Below are positions 12,720 to 19,394 of a stretch of 22,855 nt of DNA, in pieces (position 1 is the first letter of the stretch; each line of letters begins with the position of its first letter). The notes under the pieces were generated by a model. That model did not search any database, had not been told where the DNA came from, and saw nothing but the letters and a program-made list of their open reading frames with translations. Source of the DNA: an uncultured Oscillospiraceae bacterium (GTDB lineage Bacteria; Bacillota; Clostridia; Oscillospirales; Ruminococcaceae); assembly GCA_905212515.1 (NCBI GenBank), contig CAJMEU010000031.1, forward strand, positions 1 through 22,855, in the 5' to 3' direction. The translations under genes were made by a program, and so were the position numbers.

Positions 12720-14441
12720 ATGTACGATTTTGACGAGATCATTGACCGTGCCAATACCAACAGTGTGAAGTACGGCGTGAGCAAAATGATGTATCCTGGC
12801 CTGCCGGACGATTATATCCCCATGTGGATCGCCGACATGGACTTTGCCTGCCCACAGCCCATTCTGGACGCGATGAAGGCGCGGCTGGATAAGCGCATCC
12901 TGGGCTACAGCATGGTGCTGGACCCAGAGTATTTTGCCGCCCTGGCCGGCTGGATGAAAACGCGCCACAACTGGGAGGTGGACCCGGCCACCAGCCTGTT
13001 CAGCTCGGGTGTGGTGCCGGCGCTGAACGTGGCCGTCCAGATGCTGACCAAAGAGACGGACGGGGTGCTGCTGAACACGCCGGCCTATCACCCCTTTGAC
13101 GACGCCGTGAAGAAATACGGCCGCAAGCCGGTGTACAGCCGCCTTGTGTGCAGGGACGGCCGGTATGAGATGGATTGGGAGGATTTTGAGGCCAAGGCCA
13201 AAGATCCCGATGTGACGCTGTACTTCCTGTGCAACCCCCACAATCCCACAGGCCGCGTGTGGAGCAAAGAAGAGCTGCGCCGCATCGGTGAGATCTGCTT
13301 TGCCAACAATGTGTTCGTCGTCAGCGACGAGATCCACTTCGATTTCATCCGCGCGGGCGTGGAGCACACGGTGTTCGCCACCCTGTTCCCGTGCGAAAAG
13401 CGCATCATCACCTGCACGGCGCCCTCCAAAACCTTTAACCTGGCGGGCAATCAGCTGTCGAATATCTTTTTTGCCGACCCGCAGCTTCAGCAGCAGTGGC
13501 AGGCGGCCCAGGTGTTCGGCCAGCCCAACCCCCTGTCCATCGACGCCTGCAAAGCCGCGTACACCCAGTGCGCCGGCTGGCTGGATGAGCTGAACGCCTA
13601 CTTAGACGAAAACTTCCGCCACTTTGCCCAGCGCGTGCAAGACGAGCTGCCGGGCGTGCGCTTTACCATCCCCGAATCCACGTATCTGGCCTGGGTGGAC
13701 ATGAGCGGCACCGGGCTGTCCCGCCAGGAGCTGGCGCTGCGCGTGGTGGAAGCCGGCCTGCATATCGAGTTTGAGGACGAATTCGTGGACAACGGCGAGG
13801 GCCATGTGCGCATGAACCTGGCCTGCCCGCGCAGCGTGGTGGACCGCGCCGTGGATGCCCTGGTCAAGGCCATCGGCCCGGGGACGGCCCCTGGCACGCC
13901 CCGGGTGAAAGAGGACGACGTGCTGCCGGACTTTACCGTGGACACCCCTTGGGAAACCGGTAAAAAGCTGAGCGACGTGGTGGCCGGCAAGCCCACGCTG
14001 CTGCTGTTTTTGCGCTACAGCGGCTGCCCGCTGTGCCAGCTCGACATGCATGCGCTGGCCGCACGCTACGGCGAAGTGGAAGCCGTGGGCGGCCAGGTGG
14101 CGGTGGTGCTGCAGTCGGCCCCGGCCAAACTGGCCGAGGAACTGGGCACCCCGGATGCAGTACCCTACACCATCCTGTGCGACCCGGAGAAAAAACTGTA
14201 CCGGCAGCTGGCCGTCTGGCCCGCGGCAAGCCAGATGGAACTGGTGGGCCCGGGCCTGATGGAAAAAATGGCCCAGGTGCAGGCCCAGGGCATCCAGCAC
14301 GGGGACTATGAAGGCGACGAGATGCAGCTGCCCGCGGCCTTTGCCGTGGACGCCGGGCGCAAAGTGATCTGGGCCCATTACGGCCAGGGCTTGGGCGACA
14401 CGCCCGATGCGGCGAAGATCGCCCAGGTGCTGCAAGCCTGA
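12720..14441 (+). CDS. PatB/MalY-type C-S lyase fused to a peroxiredoxin-like domain
   Basis: The protein has 573 residues, against about 390 for a normal PatB/MalY. Residues 1 to about 388 are a fold-type I PLP enzyme: YIPMWIADMDFACPQPI, NPHNPTGRVWSKEEL, VVSDEIHFDF and the PLP lysine K237 in TAPSKTFNLAGNQLSN. This family cleaves cystathionine or cysteine to a thiol, pyruvate and ammonia. After a Pro/Gly linker (about 385-400), residues 401-573 form a thioredoxin-fold AhpC/TSA (PRX-like) domain, DFTVDTPWETGKKLSDVV...LLLFLRYSGCPLCQLD, with Cys436-x-x-Cys439. There is no stop or frameshift between the parts. AAGGTG (12709-12714) precedes ATG 12720. The fused domain could use or detoxify the thiol or sulfide released. 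The fusion is visible in the sequence; that role is inference. Confidence 0.9.
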   Translation: MYDFDEIIDRANTNSVKYGVSKMMYPGLPDDYIPMWIADMDFACPQPILDAMKARLDKRILGYSMVLDPEYFAALAGWMKTRHNWEVDPATSLFSSGVVPALNVAVQMLTKETDGVLLNTPAYHPFDDAVKKYGRKPVYSRLVCRDGRYEMDWEDFEAKAKDPDVTLYFLCNPHNPTGRVWSKEELRRIGEICFANNVFVVSDEIHFDFIRAGVEHTVFATLFPCEKRIITCTAPSKTFNLAGNQLSNIFFADPQLQQQWQAAQVFGQPNPLSIDACKAAYTQCAGWLDELNAYLDENFRHFAQRVQDELPGVRFTIPESTYLAWVDMSGTGLSRQELALRVVEAGLHIEFEDEFVDNGEGHVRMNLACPRSVVDRAVDALVKAIGPGTAPGTPRVKEDDVLPDFTVDTPWETGKKLSDVVAGKPTLLLFLRYSGCPLCQLDMHALAARYGEVEAVGGQVAVVLQSAPAKLAEELGTPDAVPYTILCDPEKKLYRQLAVWPAASQMELVGPGLMEKMAQVQAQGIQHGDYEGDEMQLPAAFAVDAGRKVIWAHYGQGLGDTPDAAKIAQVLQA

Positions 14442-14464
14442 TGAACCCCCGAAGACCGCCCAGG

Positions 14465-14488
14465 GGCCGCCGGTGCGGAAAGGCGGCC
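14465..14488 (+). promoter_or_regulatory. Intercistronic hairpin between the lyase fusion and permease genes
   Basis: GGCCGCC (14465-14471) and GGCGGCC (14482-14488) form a 7-bp stem with a 10-base loop in the 82-base gap. No T-run follows, so read-through into the permease gene is expected. It may affect mRNA stability. Confidence 0.45.
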
Positions 14489-14523
14489 GCCTGATCATCC
14501 TCTAATAAGAATAGGAGCGAATT

Positions 14524-15861
14524 ATGGATCAAAAAGCGAAAGGCAAACTGAAACTGTTCGACCTGATCTCCATCGGTGTGGGCTCGGTGATCGGCGCAGG
14601 CATCTTCTCCATGCTGATGAGTGGCATGGCCATGACCGGCCGCAGCATCTCCCTGGCGCTGGTGGGCGCCATGGTCGTGACCATGCTACAGCAGGTGCGC
14701 AGCATCTTCATGTCCTCGATGTTTGCCCTGGACGGCGGCATGTACTCCCAGCAGGCGCTGATCCTGCCGCCGGTGTTCACGGGCATCACGGTGATCTGTT
14801 TCGTGTTTTCCAACTTCTCCTTCTCGGTATACGGTATCTCCATCTCCCAGTACCTGGTGCAGTTGATCCCGGCGCTGGCCCCGTTCCAGCGCGTGCTGGG
14901 TGTGCTGATCCTGACGGCGTTCTTCCTGATCACCGTGCGCGGCACCGGCTTTTTGGCTAAGGTGCAGAACGTGATGGCTGTGTGCATGTATGTGGCTTTG
15001 GCCATGTTCATCGTGTTCGGCCTGGTGAAGGGCGGTACGGCGGAGGCCGCGGCCACCCCGTATTTCGCCGCCGGCCCCGTGGGCTTTTTGATGGCCGTCG
15101 CCGTGATGAGTTTTACCTGCAACGGCGCCAGCAACGTGATCAACCTCTCGGCTGACACCGAGAACCCCAAGCGCAACATCCCCCTGGGCGTGCTGCTCTC
15201 CGCCGGTATCTGCGCGCTGATCTATTTCCTGCTGGGCCATGTGGCTTCCAGTGTGGTGCCCTTTGCCCAGGCCGGCTCGGCCACTATGGGCGCGGTGGCG
15301 CAGCAGATCATGCCCCACGGCCTGTACTTATTCTTCGTGGTGGGCGGCGCCATCTTCGCCCTGACCACCAGCCTGCTGGGCGGCATTGCCGCCATCAGCG
15401 CGCCCATCGTGGCCGGCGCCGAGGACGGCTGGCTGCCCAAAGTGATCGCCAAGCGCACCGCGAACGGCTATCCCTGGGTGGTAATGCTGGTGATGTATCT
15501 GGTGGCCGTGGTGCCCGCTGCGCTGAACTTCACCTTGGATACCATCGTGTCCTTCATCCTGGTGCCCGGTATGTTCGTGAACGTGATCGGCATCTGCCTG
15601 TCCTTCAAGCTGCCCCAGAAGTACCCCGAAGCCTGGGGCAAATGCAGCCTGCGCTGCCCGTACTGGCTGTACTGTGTACTGCTGGTGCTGTCCATCGTCG
15701 CCTCGCTCATCACCGCCATTTTCTCTCTGCTGAGCCTGGATGCGGTGGGCGTCATCGGCAATCTGGTGCTGACGGTGTTCCTGTTCGGCTTCTCCTTCTG
15801 GCGCTGGAAGAGCGGCAAGGTGAAACTGCAGAGCATCGACGCGGTGAAAGCGGCGCAGTGA
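14524..15861 (+). CDS. APC-superfamily amino acid permease
   Basis: This 445-residue polytopic inner-membrane transporter has about 12 hydrophobic segments. The first membrane helix carries the APC signature SIGVGSVIGAGIFSM, which forms the substrate-binding break. TAGGAG precedes ATG 14524. It is 82 bases downstream of the PatB-peroxiredoxin fusion with no terminator between, so the two are probably co-transcribed. The transported substrate is likely the amino acid used by that enzyme (cystine, cystathionine or a related compound), but this rests on context only. The C-terminal tail (WRWKSGKVKLQS) is cytoplasmic and basic. A strong hairpin follows. Confidence 0.88.
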   Translation: MDQKAKGKLKLFDLISIGVGSVIGAGIFSMLMSGMAMTGRSISLALVGAMVVTMLQQVRSIFMSSMFALDGGMYSQQALILPPVFTGITVICFVFSNFSFSVYGISISQYLVQLIPALAPFQRVLGVLILTAFFLITVRGTGFLAKVQNVMAVCMYVALAMFIVFGLVKGGTAEAAATPYFAAGPVGFLMAVAVMSFTCNGASNVINLSADTENPKRNIPLGVLLSAGICALIYFLLGHVASSVVPFAQAGSATMGAVAQQIMPHGLYLFFVVGGAIFALTTSLLGGIAAISAPIVAGAEDGWLPKVIAKRTANGYPWVVMLVMYLVAVVPAALNFTLDTIVSFILVPGMFVNVIGICLSFKLPQKYPEAWGKCSLRCPYWLYCVLLVLSIVASLITAIFSLLSLDAVGVIGNLVLTVFLFGFSFWRWKSGKVKLQSIDAVKAAQ

Positions 15862-15885
15862 CCCCGCGCATTTGTGAAAACCATA

Positions 15886-15916
15886 AAAGCGCCCCCGGGA
15901 ATTCCGGGGGCGCTTT
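15886..15916. terminator. Bidirectional terminator between convergent genes
   Basis: A perfect 13-bp stem pairs AAAGCGCCCCCGG (15886-15898) with 15904-15916 around GAATT. It ends in TTT on the plus strand and in TTTTATGGTTTT on the minus strand. It sits between the permease gene and the convergent minus-strand small membrane protein gene, serving both. Confidence 0.85.
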
Positions 15917-15932
15917 GCCGTGCGTAGAAGCG

Positions 15933-16226
15933 TTACTCCTTTTCGAAAAGGACAGCCTGCAAAACCGCGGCGGCCATGCCCGCGGCGCCCAGCGCAAAGC
16001 AGCATATCGCCGCGCCTTTGTGCCCCCGTCCCGCCAGCCGCAGTGCACCCCAGATCAAGCCGGCCTCCGCGGCCAGGGAAACGGCCTTGGCGGTCCAGCG
16101 GAAGCCCTTATTGCCGTCCCAGGCGCGGGTCAGGCCCCGGTCAAGACGGTCGGCCGATGCTTCGATCCGCTGCTCCAATCGCTCTGCGGCAGCATCTACG
16201 CGCTGCCCAAATTCCCGTTCTGTCAT
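15933..16226 (-). CDS. Small two-helix membrane protein of unknown function
   Basis: This encodes a 97-residue protein. Residues 1 to about 45 are a charged amphipathic helix, with a repeated A-x-R-L-[ED]-[QR] pattern suggesting a coiled coil. Two hydrophobic segments follow, approximately 45-65 and 70-92, then the short tail LFEKE. I do not recognise a family. AGGAGG lies 7 bases before the ATG at 16226. The gene is on the minus strand downstream of the TetR gene. Its leader contains a near-perfect AcrR-like operator, so it is probably repressed by that TetR protein. A role in membrane stress or as an accessory transport subunit would be a guess. Confidence 0.75.
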   Translation of the reverse strand: MTEREFGQRVDAAAERLEQRIEASADRLDRGLTRAWDGNKGFRWTAKAVSLAAEAGLIWGALRLAGRGHKGAAICCFALGAAGMAAAVLQAVLFEKE

Positions 16227-16274
16227 CCTGTGTTCCTCCTAAATCATATAGAGTAAAAAAGCGGTCTATCAATG

Positions 16275-16295
16275 ATACATTCTAAATGAATGTAT
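16275..16295. promoter_or_regulatory. TetR operator candidate 1 (before the small membrane protein gene)
   Basis: ATACATTC (16275-16282) and GAATGTAT (16288-16295) form a perfect 8-bp inverted repeat with a 5-base centre. It closely resembles the known E. coli AcrR operator (core ACATTTGTGAATGT). It lies about 50-70 bases upstream of the minus-strand gene starting at 16226. A minus-strand TTGGCA (16298-16303) adjoins it as a possible -35; no clean -10 could be assigned. Confidence 0.68.
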
Positions 16296-16308
16296 ATTGC
16301 CAAAAGAA

Positions 16309-16328
16309 ATTGCCCGCTGAAGGGCAAT
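16309..16328 (-). terminator. Weak terminator after the TetR gene
   Basis: ATTGCCC and GGGCAAT (7 bp, 6-base loop) form a hairpin starting 12 bases past the TetR stop on the minus strand. TTCTTTT follows. Confidence 0.6.
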
Positions 16329-16339
16329 GGGAAAACGCT

Positions 16340-16981
16340 TCAGTCCGCGAGGGCCTGAAAATATCGCCGGGCCATCCCCATGATCTCCTCGTCCACCAGG
16401 GGCACGCCCATGCGGGCCAGCATCTCGGACAGGAAAGTGAATTTGCCCAGCATCTCCTCTGCTGTGGCAGGGTATACCGACGGGGCCAGCCACAGAACGG
16501 ACAGCAGCGGCAGCACCTCGGCCAGCTCTTTGGCATAGTCCGTATGCAAGGAACCGTCCCGGTTGCCCTCTTCCAGCAATTCCAGCCACAGAGGGGTGAG
16601 GATGCGGCGGTTGGTCTCCAGCATGCGGGCCAGGATATGGGGGTTCTTCAGGATGGGTACCGCCTGCTGATTTACCCGCGCCTGTTCGCCGTCCCTTTGG
16701 CTTAAAAGTACCACGGCCCGCATTTTTTGCAGCCCATTCAAGTCCTGGCGGCGGCGCACCGCGGCAAAGGGGTTGTTGGCCAAAAACATGCTGTCCCCCA
16801 AGGCGTCCATGATCTCCTCTTTGGACTTGAAGTGATGATAGACCGCGCCCTTGGTCAGCCCGCCAAGCTCATCGACGATGTCCTGGATGGTGGTATTGTC
16901 GTAACCCTTTTCCAGGAACAGGCGCTTGGCCGCAGTCAGGATCTTTTCCACCGTGACTTCAGGGTACTTGTTCCGCGCCAT
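16340..16981 (-). CDS. TetR/AcrR-family transcriptional repressor
   Basis: This encodes a 213-residue protein. The N-terminal DNA-binding domain is typical: ILTAAKRLFLEKGYDNTTIQDIVDELGGLTKGAVYHHFKSKEEI (about 13-57). The C-terminal ligand-binding domain is all-helical and poorly conserved, as usual. GGAGGAGG lies 6-7 bases before the ATG at 16981. Upstream is a strong minus-strand promoter, with an operator-like sequence just downstream of its -10. The second operator lies before the small membrane protein gene, so autoregulation and control of that gene are likely. The ligand is unknown. Confidence 0.92.
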   Translation of the reverse strand: MARNKYPEVTVEKILTAAKRLFLEKGYDNTTIQDIVDELGGLTKGAVYHHFKSKEEIMDALGDSMFLANNPFAAVRRRQDLNGLQKMRAVVLLSQRDGEQARVNQQAVPILKNPHILARMLETNRRILTPLWLELLEEGNRDGSLHTDYAKELAEVLPLLSVLWLAPSVYPATAEEMLGKFTFLSEMLARMGVPLVDEEIMGMARRYFQALAD

Positions 16982-16997
16982 AGGCAGCCTCCTCCAT

Positions 16998-17020
16998 AAA
17001 CATTCTTGTAGTATGTATAT
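16998..17020. promoter_or_regulatory. TetR operator candidate 2 (own promoter)
   Basis: AAACATTC-TTGTA-GTATGTAT (16998-17018) aligns without gaps to the operator at 16275, identical at about 17 of 23 positions when the next two bases are included. It sits directly downstream of the TetR -10 element, where bound repressor would block transcription. TAGTAT also occurs twice with an 11-base period (17009 and 17020). Confidence 0.62.
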
Positions 17021-17049
17021 AGTATAGCAGACTGTTCCGGCACTGTCAA
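17021..17049 (-). promoter_or_regulatory. Promoter of the TetR gene
   Basis: On the minus strand: consensus TTGACA (17044-17049), a 17-base spacer, and TATACT (17021-17026) with an extended TGC. A 6-bp AACCGC/GCGGTT hairpin (17048-17064) lies between it and the stop of the VTT gene. Confidence 0.88.
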
Positions 17050-17067
17050 CCGCTTAAGGCGGTTTGG

Positions 17068-17727
17068 TCAGGCGTGCCCGCGCAGGTACAGGCGATAGGC
17101 CAGCAGCGAGCCTCCCGCCACCAATACACAGGCCGCGGCGCTGAAAAGGAATACAGGCGAAGTGGGTTCGGCTACATGGGCGCCCATCAGGGTGCCGGTG
17201 AGGATGCCCGGCATCATGCCGGCCAGGCCGCCGAGCAGGTAGGGCCCGAAGGGATGGCGGGAGGCCCCCAGGTACAGGCTGACCACGTCGCAGGGCAAAA
17301 AGCCGATGATGCGCAGGAAAAAAGGGAAAAACCATGTGCCCTGGCGCCGCATCTGCGTCAACTGCCGGGCCTTGGGCCACCGCTTTATCAGGGCGTCCAC
17401 CAGCCCCGCCCCGGATATCCGGCCGATCCAATAGGGCAGCGCCAGGCCGGCGGCCACACCCAGAACGTTCACCGCCACTGCCAGCGCGGGAGGAAACAGC
17501 AGCCCGCCCAGCCCGTACAGCACCAAAATGGGAAACATGATGGACAGGCTTTTACACAGATACAAGGCCACCAGGAACAGGGCGGCGACCAACAGGCTGC
17601 GCGGCGCCGCACCGAGCAGGGCATCCAGCGTCAGCTGGCCGCGGTACAGCAGCCCCAGGGCGAACATGGCAGCCATGGCGGCCAGGGGGACATATTTCAG
17701 CAGAAAGGCGGGGGATAGTTTTCGCAT
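17068..17727 (-). CDS. TVP38/TMEM64 (VTT-domain) membrane protein
   Basis: This 219-residue integral membrane protein belongs to the VTT/DedA-like superfamily, whose members include lipid scramblase-like proteins. Several hydrophobic segments are clear. The family block GLALPYWIGRISG...FFPFFLRIIGFLPCDVVSLYLGASRHPFGPYLLGGLAGMMPG contains the conserved FxxR and GxxPxD-like elements of the re-entrant loop region. ATG 17727 is chosen because GGAGGTG lies just upstream. The frame is open back to 17925 but that part crosses a terminator and the end of the neighbouring gene. It lies downstream of the radical SAM gene, with a terminator-like hairpin only about 25 bases before its start and no promoter visible in that gap. 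Confidence 0.87.
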   Translation of the reverse strand: MRKLSPAFLLKYVPLAAMAAMFALGLLYRGQLTLDALLGAAPRSLLVAALFLVALYLCKSLSIMFPILVLYGLGGLLFPPALAVAVNVLGVAAGLALPYWIGRISGAGLVDALIKRWPKARQLTQMRRQGTWFFPFFLRIIGFLPCDVVSLYLGASRHPFGPYLLGGLAGMMPGILTGTLMGAHVAEPTSPVFLFSAAACVLVAGGSLLAYRLYLRGHA

Positions 17728-17750
17728 GGCGGCACCTCCGGTAAACCAAA

Positions 17751-17783
17751 AAGGCCCGCGCCGGCGCGACCGGCACGGGCCTT
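17751..17783 (-). terminator. Terminator or attenuator between the radical SAM and VTT genes
   Basis: On the minus strand, AAGGCCCG plus GCCGG pair with their complements around a 5-base loop (one C/A mismatch), followed by TTTTT. It is placed to end radical SAM transcripts but lies only 24 bases before the VTT gene. Confidence 0.75.
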
Positions 17784-17821
17784 CTTTATTGTAACGCGGG
17801 CGGCCCTTTTTGTACAGGCCG

Positions 17822-19210
17822 TTATTGCCGGCAGCCGGCACAGCCTTGGCAGGCGGCCCTGCCGGCGGGGCTTTGACGCCACAGTTCGTCGGCCACGGGG
17901 GCCCAGTGCACAGCAGCGCCCACACATTTGTCGGTCAGATCGCGCACATCCTCCGGGCTTTCTAGATCGGTGGAATGGGCGCCGCTGGATTCCACCATCT
18001 GGGTCAGGCGGCCGGGATTGTCCAGCAAGGGGCAGGGGCGCAGCATGTTCTGGTTGAAGGGCTGGTTATTGTGATACGCCATGAACAGGGGCGACTGGTA
18101 GGCGTCCAACAGCGTTTTGTGGCGGATGTTCGAATCGGAGTAGTGGATGAAGGCGCAGGGCTCCACATCGCCGCCGGCGTTGATGTGGCAGTAGCAGCGC
18201 CCGCCGGCGATACAGCCGTTCACATATTCGCCGTCGTTCCAGAAATCCATGGTGAACAAGGGCTTGGTGCGGCGGAACTGACGGATCTGGCGGTACATAT
18301 AGGCCCGCTGCTCGGCCGTGGCCATCAGCTCGGGCACCGCGTCCTTGCCCACGGGCATGTAGGTGAAGAACCAGGCGAATTTGGCCCCCTTGTCGATCAT
18401 GTCGTCGATGTACACCTCACTGCCGATGACCTCGGCATTTTTGGAGGTATAGCAGCACGAGATGCCGAAGGGCAGCTTTTTGCGCTTGAGGATCTCCATG
18501 GCCCGCAGCACCTTGTCGTAAGTACCGGCGCCGCGGCGGAAGTCCGTGGCCTCGCCGAAGCCCTCGATGCTGATGGCGGGCACGAAGTTCTTCACCCGCA
18601 GCATTTCGTCGGCAAAGCGCTCGTCGATGAGGGTGGCGTTGGTGAAGGCCAGGAACATGCAGTCGGCGTGTTTTTCGCATATGCGGAAGATGTCGTCCCG
18701 CCGCACGGTGGGCTCGCCGCCGGAATAGATGTACATAAACGTGCCCAACTGCTTGCCCTGGGTGATGACGGAGTCCCATTCATCCAGGCTCAGGTTCAGC
18801 TTGTTGCCGTACTCGGCAGCCCAGCAGCCGGTGCAGTGCAGGTTGCAGGCGCTGGTGGGGTCCATCAGGATGGCCCAGGGGATGTTGCAGCCATACTGCT
18901 CCTGGGCGGCCTTCTCCCGCTCCAGCCCGATGACGGCCGTGTTGATGATGAAATTCTCAAACATCTTTTTGCGCACGTCCGCGTCGATGTCCGTGTACAG
19001 GCTTTTCACCAGCTGATACCAGTTCGAATCCCGGTCCGTCAGAGCCGGGCGCACCGCGGCAAGCTGATCGGAGATGACGCCTTTTTTATCGAACCGCTCC
19101 ACCCAGTCCAGGATCTTGGGCACATTTTCGTCCGGGTCCCTGTCCAGATAATGCAGCAGCTGCTTCAGTCCGAAGCTTTTCAAATTTTCCGACATGGTAA
19201 AGTCGCTCAT
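17822..19210 (-). CDS. Radical SAM protein with Cys-rich C-terminus
   Basis: This encodes a 462-residue enzyme. An N-terminal helical region (about 1-105) precedes the radical SAM core, whose 4Fe-4S ligands are Cys122, Cys126 and Cys129 in PTSACNLHCTGCWAAEYG. SAM-binding elements follow: YIYSGGEPTVR and AISIEGFGE. A SPASM-like region has NGCIAGGRCYCHINAGGDVEPCAF plus CPLL and DKC cysteines, consistent with auxiliary clusters. The protein ends in CQGCAGC. The substrate is not recognisable, and no small precursor peptide was seen next to it. ATG 19210 has AAAGG 9 bases upstream. ATGs at 19219 and 19228 and an opening to 19324 are less likely, the last because it would include the promoter. It is divergent from the Clp ATPase gene. 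Confidence 0.88.
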   Translation of the reverse strand: MSDFTMSENLKSFGLKQLLHYLDRDPDENVPKILDWVERFDKKGVISDQLAAVRPALTDRDSNWYQLVKSLYTDIDADVRKKMFENFIINTAVIGLEREKAAQEQYGCNIPWAILMDPTSACNLHCTGCWAAEYGNKLNLSLDEWDSVITQGKQLGTFMYIYSGGEPTVRRDDIFRICEKHADCMFLAFTNATLIDERFADEMLRVKNFVPAISIEGFGEATDFRRGAGTYDKVLRAMEILKRKKLPFGISCCYTSKNAEVIGSEVYIDDMIDKGAKFAWFFTYMPVGKDAVPELMATAEQRAYMYRQIRQFRRTKPLFTMDFWNDGEYVNGCIAGGRCYCHINAGGDVEPCAFIHYSDSNIRHKTLLDAYQSPLFMAYHNNQPFNQNMLRPCPLLDNPGRLTQMVESSGAHSTDLESPEDVRDLTDKCVGAAVHWAPVADELWRQSPAGRAACQGCAGCRQ

Positions 19211-19258
19211 CACACTCATCCTTTCCATCTTTCCATACAAAACGATTCCGTCACCCTC

Positions 19259-19288
19259 AGTATAGGGCGCGGGGGGAAAGCCTGTCGA
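19259..19288 (-). promoter_or_regulatory. Probable promoter of the radical SAM gene
   Basis: On the minus strand: TCGACA (19283-19288), 18 bases, TATACT (19259-19264), about 50 bases before the ATG. Confidence 0.6.
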
Positions 19289-19305
19289 TGGACAAGCGAG
19301 GAGGA

Positions 19306-19324
19306 TTGTCAAAAAAATTGACAA
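19306..19324. promoter_or_regulatory. Inverted repeat between divergent genes
   Basis: TTGTCAA (19306-19312), five A, then TTGACAA (19318-19324) form a perfect 7-bp inverted repeat in the 184-base gap between the radical SAM and Clp genes. It is upstream of the minus-strand -35, and no good plus-strand promoter was found. A shared regulator site is possible. It does not match CIRCE or the tandem CtsR heptamer. Confidence 0.45.
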
Positions 19325-19394
19325 AAATCACCGGCTGAATGAAGGCGCGGCGCCGGGTGCATACTGAAACCAGAGAGGGAAAGGGGAAGATAGG

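Noticed and set aside
17975..19321. 448-codon plus-strand open frame
   Set aside because: It is opposite the radical SAM gene, whose CxxxCxxC motif and ribosome binding site are convincing.
19318..19365. TTGACA (19318) with CATACT (19360) as the Clp gene promoter
   Set aside because: The spacing is 36 bases, far too long. No acceptable -10 lies at 16-18 bases, so the TTGACA is better explained as half of the inverted repeat.
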